The notes beneath the pieces are model-generated. The model worked only from the letters and a program-made list of their open reading frames with translations, had not been told where the DNA came from and ran no database searches. This document shows, in pieces, positions 35,880 to 44,494 of a DNA stretch of 64,000 bases. The first letter of the stretch is position 1. Each line of letters starts with the position of its first letter. The position numbers and the translations under genes are program-made. The DNA is from an uncultured Oscillospiraceae bacterium (GTDB lineage: Bacteria; Bacillota; Clostridia; Oscillospirales; Acutalibacteraceae), in the NCBI GenBank assembly GCA_902492455.1, contig CABULH010000005.1, positions 124,001 to 188,000 of the forward strand, given 5' to 3'.

Positions 35880-37967
35880 TCAATAGAATCGGAACAGGAT
35901 TTCCTTATACAAATTAAAGCCGAACGCAAACACTTCCTGCACCAGATTCACCAGCAGCAGACTGATAAACAGGATCAGGCAGATTCCCACCAGCGTCAGC
36001 AGCAGGGTGAGCAGCGCTTTGCCCAGGGAATAGTCGTGGGTCATCATCATGCCGAAGAAAAGCAGCGCTACCACCCAGATGATGGAAATGGTATTGAGCA
36101 CCGTGTAGAACACGGCTTCCTCCGAGGTGAGCACATGGCTCATAATGAACAGAGGAATGCTCAGGTAGATATAGGGCTTCAGGGCAAAGCCGGTGGCGAT
36201 AAAGATATCCTTCAGGCTGCCTTCGCCCTCCATCAGGGTGGTGAAACACCAGTTGGATACGCACCACAGCAGAATGGGAATCATCATCCGCGCCAGCTCG
36301 AACCAGACGTTGACCTGATCCGACGGCTTGCTGCTGAAGAGATAGCCGCTGTACTGGGCCCGGATCATATAAATCAGGGCGAAAAGGACGAAGAAGATCG
36401 CCGCGCTGGCAATGGAACCACGCTTCTCCCGCTTGATGTCCCAATAACCGTCGAAGGGATGGAACATGGCGTAGCTGCCGTAGCGCATCTCCCGCATCAC
36501 CCGGGTCTGGGAAAGCCGTTGAACCGGCGCCAGCCTGCGCACCAATCTGGGCACAAAGATCAGCACCAGAATCAGCACCACCAGCAGAATGGCAATCGGG
36601 GTAAAGCGCTGGCTGATGTACTCGCTGCGGTACTCCTTAAAGGCTTGGGAGTAATAATACTTTTCATTGGTGGCCTGGAGCTTCTCCATGGCTTCGCTGA
36701 AGTTGCCGTTCTGAATATCGATCCGCGCCAGATTGATGTAGGCGATATCGTAGTTGGAGCACTGATCCAGCACCTGGTTCCAGGCTTCCTCCGCCTTGGG
36801 CAGGTAGCCTTCCTTCTGCAGGCCGACGGCATTATTGACGCACCGGCCGAAATCCGTGGGCGCGAATACGTCTATGCTGCCTTTGGAACGGTCGGTTACC
36901 AAAACGTCGTCCCCCGCCGCCGTCAGGCTGCTGGGAGAATAAAAGGAGCCGTTCAGGGCGCCCATGTTGCCGAAGACATACAGCAGGCTGCCTCCTTCGT
37001 CATAGGCGAAAACCCGGCCCATCAGGGTATCCAGTGCCAGATAGCTGCCGTCCTCCCGCACAGTGATATCCACAAAGCTGGTCTGGAGATACGCACCGGT
37101 GGAATCGGCATAATCCCCATCCCCCGATGGATAGCCCATTTTCGCGGTCTTGCTGTATTTCAGCACATTTTCGCCCTGGCTGTTCAGCCGGGAGATGGGC
37201 TTCACATTTTGGGTTTTGGCCGTCACATACAGGAAGCCCTTATCATCCATCTTCACCGCGTTGTATTCGGTGGGGACAATCTTCATCAGGGCGGCCGCCT
37301 GCTCTTTGGTGGCAAACCAGCGCCGGATGATCTGGGTAAAGGTGGGACTCACCTTGGGCGCGCCCATATAGCTCATGAACTCGCCGTTTTCATCCAGCTG
37401 TACCAGGCCCTGGTTGATGCCCTTGGCGATGACATACATCCGGCCGGCATAATCCACAGCCAATTGGGTGGGTTCATAGACATAATCCTCGGCCTGGGTC
37501 TCGATGACCGGGCGGCCGAATTCCCTGATGAGCTGGTGGCTGACGCCGTCAAAGCAGAGGATGCGCGCGTTTGCCGAATCCGCGACGTACAGCTTGCCGT
37601 CCACCGCGCACAAGCCGGTGGGATTGTTGAAATTGTCCTGCGTCCCGTTGTTGTCAAAGGGACCGATCACGCCTTTGAGGTTATATTGATTGTCCAGCAT
37701 CACGATGCGGTTGTTGCCGCTGTCCGCGATGTATACCGTTCCCGCATTGTCGTAAATGATGCAGGAGAGGTCCTTAAGCTGTCCAAGCCCCAATGTTTCG
37801 CCGGTGATGGTTTTCACCGACGTATAGGCGGCCGGCGTCGCCACCGGCTCCCCCTCGGAGTTGTAGATATAGGGAAAATAACCCAGTCCTCCGTTCAGAT
37901 CAGGGGAAGCGGCCGCCGGAAGAATAAGGCCGATCAAAACGGCCAAAACACATATGATTCGCTTCAT
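35880..37967 (-). CDS. NHL beta-propeller / TPR / YIP1 membrane protein
   Basis: 695 residues. A signal/anchor segment (4-20) is followed by an extracellular beta-propeller of NHL repeats (~50-385): YIADSGNNRIVMLD, LYVADSANARILCFDG and VLVTDRSKGSIDVFAP are clear blades. A TPR-like helical stretch (AEEAWNQVLDQCSNYDIAYINLAR, ~390-445) comes next, then a helix at ~455-475 and a C-terminal YIP1-type domain with five hydrophobic helices (~510-695, starting MREMRYGSYAMFHPFDGYWDI). It probably forms a membrane complex with the DUF5696 protein encoded next. Function unknown. 10 bases after the first MalG gene. Confidence 0.82.
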   Translation of the reverse strand: MKRIICVLAVLIGLILPAAASPDLNGGLGYFPYIYNSEGEPVATPAAYTSVKTITGETLGLGQLKDLSCIIYDNAGTVYIADSGNNRIVMLDNQYNLKGVIGPFDNNGTQDNFNNPTGLCAVDGKLYVADSANARILCFDGVSHQLIREFGRPVIETQAEDYVYEPTQLAVDYAGRMYVIAKGINQGLVQLDENGEFMSYMGAPKVSPTFTQIIRRWFATKEQAAALMKIVPTEYNAVKMDDKGFLYVTAKTQNVKPISRLNSQGENVLKYSKTAKMGYPSGDGDYADSTGAYLQTSFVDITVREDGSYLALDTLMGRVFAYDEGGSLLYVFGNMGALNGSFYSPSSLTAAGDDVLVTDRSKGSIDVFAPTDFGRCVNNAVGLQKEGYLPKAEEAWNQVLDQCSNYDIAYINLARIDIQNGNFSEAMEKLQATNEKYYYSQAFKEYRSEYISQRFTPIAILLVVLILVLIFVPRLVRRLAPVQRLSQTRVMREMRYGSYAMFHPFDGYWDIKREKRGSIASAAIFFVLFALIYMIRAQYSGYLFSSKPSDQVNVWFELARMMIPILLWCVSNWCFTTLMEGEGSLKDIFIATGFALKPYIYLSIPLFIMSHVLTSEEAVFYTVLNTISIIWVVALLFFGMMMTHDYSLGKALLTLLLTLVGICLILFISLLLVNLVQEVFAFGFNLYKEILFRFY

Positions 37968-37977
37968 AGGCCCGCTT

Positions 37978-38841
37978 CTACTCCTTCATTCCGGATGTGG
38001 ACATGGTCTCGATAATGCTGCTCTGGGTGGTGATGAAGATGGTGATGGGCACCAGCATCATGATGACGGTCACCGCCGCGCCGACGCCGGCCCGGGCGAT
38101 ACCGCCGGCCAGAATCTGTCCCAAAGCATAGGAAAGGGTCTTCAGTTCCTCGTTAAAGATGAAGTTGGAGGCCCCCATATTCCACAGATTCTGCACCTGC
38201 AGAAGGGTCAGGGTCAGCCACGCCGCCTTGACGTTGGGCATGGCGATCCGCCAGAAAATCCGCCATTGGCCGGCGCCGTCGATCCGGGCGGCCTCCAGCA
38301 GGGAGTCGGGTATCTGCTCCATGAACTGCTTCATGAGATAAAGTCCCAGCGGCGTGGCGAAGGAGGGAACAATCAGCGCAAGATAGGTGTTGATCCACTT
38401 CAGGTTCGCCATGATGATGTAGTTTGGAATGGCCGTGACCGTGGCGTTGAACATCAGCGCCAGCACGATGATGTTGAAGATCACGTCCCTGCCGGGAAAC
38501 TTCTTCTTCGCCAGCGGGAAGGCGCACATGGAAGCCAGAATCACATGGCCGAAGGTGCCCGCGACGGTGATAAAGACGGTGTTGAACAGGTACCGCAGAA
38601 AGGGCACCCAGGAATTGGACATGATGGTCATCATGTCGCTGTAGTTTTTCCCCGTCGGGTTAATGGGAATCAGCTTGGGCGGAAACAGCCACAACTCGTC
38701 CAGCGGTTTAAAGGAGTTGCTGATGCTCAGTATCAAAGGAGTCGCGGTAAAGAGCGCGAAAACCAGCATGACGAGAAAAAGAAGGATGGTGCCGCCCAGG
38801 GAGCGATTGACCCGGCGTCTGCAGATTTTGATCCGTTTCAT
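37978..38841 (-). CDS. Carbohydrate ABC transporter permease (MalG-type, first pair)
   Basis: 287 residues with six helices. The EAA loop is EAARIDGAGQWRIFWRIAMP, a near-consensus CUT1 motif. The C-terminus IIETMSTSGMKE is typical of MalG. The N-terminus is very basic (KRIKICRRRVNR), as expected for the cytoplasmic side. Two-base gap from the MalF partner. It should import the oligosaccharide captured by one of the three binding proteins upstream. Confidence 0.92.
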   Translation of the reverse strand: MKRIKICRRRVNRSLGGTILLFLVMLVFALFTATPLILSISNSFKPLDELWLFPPKLIPINPTGKNYSDMMTIMSNSWVPFLRYLFNTVFITVAGTFGHVILASMCAFPLAKKKFPGRDVIFNIIVLALMFNATVTAIPNYIIMANLKWINTYLALIVPSFATPLGLYLMKQFMEQIPDSLLEAARIDGAGQWRIFWRIAMPNVKAAWLTLTLLQVQNLWNMGASNFIFNEELKTLSYALGQILAGGIARAGVGAAVTVIMMLVPITIFITTQSSIIETMSTSGMKE

Positions 38842-38843
38842 AC

Positions 38844-39773
38844 TCAGCCCCCCAGTTTCTTCAGCAGCCGCTGCACCACCATGTTGGATCCCACCATGAT
38901 GACAAAGAGCATGGTGGCAATGGCGGAGGCATAGCCCATTTCAAACCGGACGTTGCCGTAATCCTGCAGCAGATGTACCAGGGTGTGCAGCGCGTAGTTG
39001 GTGCTGGGGAAGCCGAAGAGTCCGCTGATGATATCTCCCACGCCGAAAGAGGTGGTAATGCTCATCACCGCGCCGAACATCAGCTGAGGCCGCATGGAGG
39101 GTAGGGTGATGTACCACAGCTCCTGCCACCGGTTTTTGATGCCGTCCACCGAACCGGCTTCATACAGGCTCCGGTCCACATTCTGATAGCCGGCGATAAA
39201 GGACAGGAAACTGGTGCCCAGACTCATCCACAGGATAACCGCAATGGCGGTGCCCATCATATAATTGGTGTCGGTCAGCCACTGAATTGGCGAGTAGGTC
39301 AGCCCCAGGGACATCAGCAGAGAGTTGAGCAGACCGTTGGAATCGCCGTTGAGGATAATGGACCACACCATGTAGGCGCCGCCGCTGAGGGTGGGCGCAT
39401 AGAACAGCAGCGTGAACACCGCCCGCAGCTTCGGCGGGAACTCGTTCACCAGCCAGGCCAGCAGCAGACAGAGGAAGAAGCTGACCGGACCGGTGACCAC
39501 CGCCAGCACCAGGGTGTTTTTCAATGCGATCATAAACAGGCTGTCCTGCATGATCAGGCGGAAATAGTTGTTCAGCCCCACAAACTCAGGCGCTTCAAGA
39601 ACATTGAAGTAAGTAAAACTCAGGAAAATGGAAATCAAGACGGGAAGCACCGTAAATACCACGAACAGCAGCATATACGGCAGTATAAACAGATAGTCGT
39701 CGGCATACCGGATCAGGGGATTCTTCTTCCTTTTCCGGGGCTTATCGACGCTTATTTTTGCTACTTGGTTCAT
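38844..39773 (-). CDS. Carbohydrate ABC transporter permease (MalF-type, first pair)
   Basis: 309 residues with six helices, starting YADDYLFILPYMLLFVVF. The EAA loop reads EAGSVDGIKNRWQELWYITL, with the second Ala replaced by Gly and one extra residue. It resembles permeases of plant- and mucin-oligosaccharide importers. It directly follows the large binding protein gene (64-base gap with a weak AGACAC/GTGTCT dyad). Confidence 0.92.
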   Translation of the reverse strand: MNQVAKISVDKPRKRKKNPLIRYADDYLFILPYMLLFVVFTVLPVLISIFLSFTYFNVLEAPEFVGLNNYFRLIMQDSLFMIALKNTLVLAVVTGPVSFFLCLLLAWLVNEFPPKLRAVFTLLFYAPTLSGGAYMVWSIILNGDSNGLLNSLLMSLGLTYSPIQWLTDTNYMMGTAIAVILWMSLGTSFLSFIAGYQNVDRSLYEAGSVDGIKNRWQELWYITLPSMRPQLMFGAVMSITTSFGVGDIISGLFGFPSTNYALHTLVHLLQDYGNVRFEMGYASAIATMLFVIMVGSNMVVQRLLKKLGG

Positions 39774-39837
39774 GTTAGCCCCATTTCTCCGCAGACACGG
39801 TCGGACAAAACGCCTTGTGTCTCAGGCATGTTGATCA

Positions 39838-42795
39838 TCAGGACACGGGCAGCTTGAATTCCTGCCGCTTATTCCGGATTTCATTGTTAATCTCCCGGGC
39901 GGAGGATACCATGGTCTCCCGCACGTCTTTGCCGTCCAGCACCACGTCGCGGAAGGCAAAATCAAAATAACGGGAGGTGAAATAGCCGCCGGGCACCTCC
40001 GGAATCGCTTTTACATACTGCCACTGCTCCGTCAGCGCCTCTTGGGTGCTGCGGTCCCAAGCGATGGTTTTCATCGCTTCCACATTGGCGGTGGGATAAC
40101 GGGCGGCAGAGCCCATAACGCTTTCCAGCTCACTGGCGTACCGGGATTGGGTGTCCGCCTGGGTCCACCATTTCAGGAACTCCCAAGCCGCTTCCTTCTC
40201 CTCGGACTGTTTCATAATCACGCCGCCGGTAACCGTTCCGGCCACCGAATGATCCAGCACGGTTTCCCCATTCTCGTCGGTGCGGTAGGTGCCGGGCACC
40301 ACCGTCATATCCCACATACCCTTAATCTCCGGCGCGAAAACAGACAGCTGATTATAGGTGGTGAAATCCGCGATGCCGATGGGCATCTCTCCCGTGCGGA
40401 ACCGGTTGGCGAAATCAAAAGCAATGGGCTGCTTATACGCGGTATACAGCTCCGTAAACCGCTCAAAGGTATCGATTCCCTCCACGCTGTCCAGGGCGGT
40501 GGTCATGCCGTTTTCACTGTACAGGGATCCGCCGGCCTGATAGAGCATGGTGGCATAGTTGTTCAATGTGGTGGCGACGCCGAACATCAGATAGCTTTTC
40601 TGAATCAGCGGCAGCACCTTTTTCAAAAGGGAATCCCAGGAACGCAGATCCTCTTCATCGATTCCCAGCTCCTCCAGGATATCCTTGCGATAGAACAGCA
40701 TGGGGAAGGTTTGGGTTTCCGGCAGGGCGTACAGACCGCCGTTATAGCTGAAAGGCTCCAGAGCGCTGCCATAAAAACGGCTTTTCACCTCTTCGGCGCC
40801 GGCGAATTCGGAGAGATCACAGACCGCGTTGCGCAGGGCGTAGTTCAGGGGGTCGGCCTGGGTCTGCTGCAGCGCCACATCCGGCCCGATGCCCGCCAGG
40901 GTCGCCGGCAGCAGGGAACCGGCGGAAACCAGCTGCAGATTCACGCCGATATTGCTCTTCTCCACAAAGACGTCATTGATCAGCTGCTTGATGATCTGGG
41001 CCTGATCCCGGCCCGCGGCATTGCCGGATGAAGCGCCGGCCGTGCTGGCCGCCGTCGTGACAACGGTGCTGGAGCCCACCCAAACGGTGATCTCCCGGTC
41101 CACATTGGCGCCGCTCTGGCCCACCGTGGCGTAATCCTGGAAGAAGGAGGAAATAAACTGCAGGAAATAATGCTTTGTCAGCCCGAAGAAATTGGCCTCC
41201 GCTTTGGGAGCCGCCTCCCCCGGCTTCAGCAGCTGAAAGGAATCCAGCTGCAGCGGCTGAGAGGTTTCACTCAACAACCAAGTGCCCAGACCGGATATGT
41301 TGTTGTTGAAATCATTCAAGCGGCGGCTGATGGTGGTTTCATCCTTCACCATGCCGTCCATCTGCAGATAGAGCTTCTGAATGGTCGCCGTGTTCTGACC
41401 GGCTTTTCCTTCTCCCAGCGCCTTGATCTCCTCTTCCACGGCCTTGAGCCGGGCACTGGTATCCGCCATTTTTTCAATCACTTCGGGGATGACTTTGTCA
41501 AACTGGTAATCCCGGTAAACGTCCGGATCTGGTCCGGTGAACATCACGATCCGGCGGTAGATTTCATTGAGATCCAGCACGATATCCTGCATCTCTCCCA
41601 CAATGGAGGCGAAGCTGCCCAGGGTCACTTCCATCCGGATAACGTGATCTCCTTTAGGCAGCCAGAAGCGATAGCCTTCCCCGCCGGTTTCCTCGGCGCC
41701 CAGCACCGTGGATTGCCAGCTGCCGGAATAGGGGAACTCTATCTGTTCCGCTTCTGCGAAAGGCACCTTGCCATCTATCATCAGCCTTCTGGCGGACACA
41801 TTGTTGGCTTTCGCATCCTGCTTGAAGCGCAGCGCGAAGGTATACAGTCCGTCCTCCGGCACATTGATTTCCCATTCCAGCCACTGTCCCGCCATCCCCC
41901 AACGATCGGTGCCGATGGTGTTGTAGCGGATCTTGTCCACTTCATAAGGGGTGCTCAGCGGCGATGTACGGTCATTGATCGGGTAAAGCATCTGATCTGA
42001 TTTGTAGGCCGCGTTCTCCGCCTCCTTCAAAGGCAAAGACTGGGCGGCGTCGGTATACCCTTCCGCTTTCCAGGCGGCCAGCTGTTCTTCATAGGACAGC
42101 AGGTTTTCCGCCGTATGCAGCAGGATGGTGTGCAGCGCCGCGGGTTCCTTATCCGAGACGATGCGCAGGGTGTGCTGCCCTTCCGTCAAATAAAAACGCA
42201 GCGGGTCATTATAATAGCCTGCGGCGTCCCGAACCTCCGCCTCCATCCATTTGGGCTTTTCCACCTGGGTGGGCCGGATATCATTGCCTGTGGTATCCTG
42301 GGTAATGGGTCCGTTATCCGCCCAGGAACGGGAAAATTCCACTCCCGCCGCCTCTTCAAACGGCAGAGCCCCGTCGATATAAAAACTGCGGGTGATGGAT
42401 CCGCCGGTGCCTTCCAGTGGGAAATACACCAGCCGCATATTATAGAACCCCGCCTTATTCACGGTGAAGGTATATTCCACATATCCTTCATCGCCGGTAA
42501 GCAGGGTTTTGCCTTCTTTTCCCTGATAATTGTCTTCCGTCGTCAGGTTTTCCATTTCCGCCGCTGTATAGCCGGCAGCGGAGATGGGCAGGTCCTGACC
42601 GGCGAAGGCTGCGTCCTTATGTTCTGTTAAATACGCCTGATAACTGCCAGGGGCGGCCGGGGAGGGGGCCTCCCCGGCGGGCGCGGTTTCTTCCGCGCCC
42701 AGCACGGGCAGAGCCCCCACCGACTGCACCAATAGGACGGACGCCGCCACGGACGTGATTATCCTGCGCATTCTGTTGAACCGTCTGTATTCCAT
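39838..42795 (-). CDS. Large extracellular solute-binding protein fused to carbohydrate-binding-like modules
   Basis: 985 residues from the ATG at 42795; a GTG at 42801 is possible but AAGG is better spaced for the ATG. The signal peptide ends near PVLGAEE and has no lipobox cysteine. Two related beta-sandwich modules follow (~90-225 and ~255-410). Both carry a YVEYTFTVNKAGFYNMRL / WLEWEINVPEDGLYTFALRF strand, a FYIDG..PFEEA / LMIDGKVPFAEA segment and a (T)EGQHTLRI / KGDHVIRME end, the style of CBM35/CBM6 modules. After a helical linker, ~570-985 is a type 1 solute-binding fold (ITVWVG, AGIGPDVALQQ, PETQTFPMLFYRKDIL). Unusually large and non-lipidated for a Gram-positive binding protein. Confidence 0.85.
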   Translation of the reverse strand: MEYRRFNRMRRIITSVAASVLLVQSVGALPVLGAEETAPAGEAPSPAAPGSYQAYLTEHKDAAFAGQDLPISAAGYTAAEMENLTTEDNYQGKEGKTLLTGDEGYVEYTFTVNKAGFYNMRLVYFPLEGTGGSITRSFYIDGALPFEEAAGVEFSRSWADNGPITQDTTGNDIRPTQVEKPKWMEAEVRDAAGYYNDPLRFYLTEGQHTLRIVSDKEPAALHTILLHTAENLLSYEEQLAAWKAEGYTDAAQSLPLKEAENAAYKSDQMLYPINDRTSPLSTPYEVDKIRYNTIGTDRWGMAGQWLEWEINVPEDGLYTFALRFKQDAKANNVSARRLMIDGKVPFAEAEQIEFPYSGSWQSTVLGAEETGGEGYRFWLPKGDHVIRMEVTLGSFASIVGEMQDIVLDLNEIYRRIVMFTGPDPDVYRDYQFDKVIPEVIEKMADTSARLKAVEEEIKALGEGKAGQNTATIQKLYLQMDGMVKDETTISRRLNDFNNNISGLGTWLLSETSQPLQLDSFQLLKPGEAAPKAEANFFGLTKHYFLQFISSFFQDYATVGQSGANVDREITVWVGSSTVVTTAASTAGASSGNAAGRDQAQIIKQLINDVFVEKSNIGVNLQLVSAGSLLPATLAGIGPDVALQQTQADPLNYALRNAVCDLSEFAGAEEVKSRFYGSALEPFSYNGGLYALPETQTFPMLFYRKDILEELGIDEEDLRSWDSLLKKVLPLIQKSYLMFGVATTLNNYATMLYQAGGSLYSENGMTTALDSVEGIDTFERFTELYTAYKQPIAFDFANRFRTGEMPIGIADFTTYNQLSVFAPEIKGMWDMTVVPGTYRTDENGETVLDHSVAGTVTGGVIMKQSEEKEAAWEFLKWWTQADTQSRYASELESVMGSAARYPTANVEAMKTIAWDRSTQEALTEQWQYVKAIPEVPGGYFTSRYFDFAFRDVVLDGKDVRETMVSSAREINNEIRNKRQEFKLPVS

Positions 42796-42837
42796 ATTCA
42801 CTCACCTTCCGTATGGCCTGCGTCCGCCGAACTTAGG

Positions 42838-44436
42838 TCACGGCAGCTTGGCAAAAGCATCCTGGACATCTTTGTCATAAGCGCCGGCGATCGCCTGGAA
42901 CGCCGCGTCCACCGTCTGCGTACCCCAGAAAATGGAGCCGTACTGCGCCACATTCAGAGCATCGCCCAAGGTCCGTACGTTGTAGCCCAGATCAATCACG
43001 CCGTTGTCGGCAGCCAGCTTCATCATCTGGCGGCTCAGATTATCGCCGTCCATGAAGAACTCCGCCGTGGTGTCCTCATCATAGGCGGTCATGTCTTTGG
43101 CATAATCCTCAATCGGCCGGGAAATCGCCCGGAAGATCTTAGCGGTCTTCACGTAGTCGGGATTGGTTCTGGTCATGGCGTAGCCCTGCAGGGTCTGCGC
43201 ATAGGTCATATATTTGCTGGCGCTGGGTCCCTTGGGATATACCACCAGGCCGTAATCCAGGCCTTCCATCTGCTTGAAGTTGGTACCGTACCAAATACGG
43301 CCGGAAATAAAGCCGATTAAGCCTTTTTCAAAGCTGCTGAACAAGGTCTGCACGGCAGGCATATTGCCCCAGGTTTCTTCCTTCTTCATGTTGGGATAAA
43401 TCTTCATGGTTTTATCCACATTGACAATCTGATTAAAGAAGTTCATCGCCGCCAGATATTTGGAATCCGTATAGGTGGTGGTGAGTTTGCCGTTGGAGCC
43501 TTCGGTTATTGCTTTGGCGCCGTTGGAAATCGCCAGAGCGCGACCGGGATCAGCATAAACATCCGCCCAGCCCAGACCATAACGGTTGGCGCTGGCTTTG
43601 GTGATTTTCTGGAGCATTTCCCGGAAAACATCCCAGGTCCAGGTGCCCTTCTGCGCCATCTGAGCGGGATCGTCTTTAATGCCCGCCGCCTTGAGAACGT
43701 CGCGGTTGTACCACAGCACGGTGGCGCCGCCTTCGGCAGGCCGCTCAAATTCCATGATATAGTTCTTGCCGTTGAGGGTGGTGTTCAGGTGAGTCTGGAT
43801 CCATCGGGTGTCGTAAAAATTAACAATGTCGGCCACATCGTTCCAGGGACGCAGGAAGCCCGCGCCCGCCGCCGGGATCCACATTTCCGGCAGCATCTTG
43901 AGAATGTCCGCCACCTTGTCGCCCGCCATGATCCGGGGCATCAGAGCCTCCATGCCGCCGTAGAAATCGGTGATGCGGATCTTGCAGTTGTACTGCTTTT
44001 CCACCTCATCGAACCGCTGGTGGTACATCCGCTCCACCAGGCCGGCGTTATCCGGCGCTTCCCGGTTCATCCAGGGGTTGGCGATAACGAACTCATAGCC
44101 GCCCATGTTCTCCACGGTATCGTCATAGAGCTTACGCTCCGTGGACACCGGCGGTTTGTTGTTATTCGTGTTGGAACTGGTGCTGGTGTTGGAATTGGGC
44201 GTGGAGTTCGGGCCGGTGCTGGCATCCGAACTGGAGTCGGTGCTGGCATCGCCGCTGGAATTCGTGCTGGCATCAGGACTGGAACTGGTGCTGGAACCGG
44301 TGCTGGAACTGGTTTTGGAGCTGGTGGTCGAGCCTGAACCGGAGCTGGTGTCGGAATTGCCTCCACAGCCACTGGCCAAGCCAACAGTCAGCAACAAAGC
44401 AGACAGCAGTCCAACCATTCTGATATAGAGCTTCAT
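42838..44436 (-). CDS. Extracellular solute-binding lipoprotein (family 1), first of two paralogs
   Basis: 532 residues from the ATG at 44436 (AAAGGAG ~10 bases upstream). The lipobox is GLASGC with Cys at 24. A long Ser/Thr/Asn/Asp-rich linker (~26-100) of imperfect short repeats (SSGDASTDSSSDAST) tethers the binding domain. The domain starts YDDTVENMGGYEFVIANPWM and includes YGGMEALMPRIMAGDKVADIL and MLPEMWIPAAGAGFLRPWNDVA. It is clearly paralogous to the protein at 45622-47226 but the two differ in the ligand-facing part, which suggests different oligosaccharides. Part of the twelve-gene operon. Confidence 0.88.
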   Translation of the reverse strand: MKLYIRMVGLLSALLLTVGLASGCGGNSDTSSGSGSTTSSKTSSSTGSSTSSSPDASTNSSGDASTDSSSDASTGPNSTPNSNTSTSSNTNNNKPPVSTERKLYDDTVENMGGYEFVIANPWMNREAPDNAGLVERMYHQRFDEVEKQYNCKIRITDFYGGMEALMPRIMAGDKVADILKMLPEMWIPAAGAGFLRPWNDVADIVNFYDTRWIQTHLNTTLNGKNYIMEFERPAEGGATVLWYNRDVLKAAGIKDDPAQMAQKGTWTWDVFREMLQKITKASANRYGLGWADVYADPGRALAISNGAKAITEGSNGKLTTTYTDSKYLAAMNFFNQIVNVDKTMKIYPNMKKEETWGNMPAVQTLFSSFEKGLIGFISGRIWYGTNFKQMEGLDYGLVVYPKGPSASKYMTYAQTLQGYAMTRTNPDYVKTAKIFRAISRPIEDYAKDMTAYDEDTTAEFFMDGDNLSRQMMKLAADNGVIDLGYNVRTLGDALNVAQYGSIFWGTQTVDAAFQAIAGAYDKDVQDAFAKLP

Positions 44437-44494
44437 GGGTACACTCTCCTTTTTTAAATTAACACGCATCGTTTAAGGTGCATGTTTAAGGCGA

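Noticed and set aside
35727..38015. Long plus-strand open frame (762 codons)
   Set aside because: Antisense shadow of the NHL/YIP1 gene and its neighbours; composition typical of a shadow.
44140..44340. Repetitive DNA that could be an intergenic repeat array
   Set aside because: It lies in frame inside the binding-lipoprotein gene and encodes the Ser/Thr/Asn tether. The similar stretch at 46930-47130 is the same feature in the paralog.
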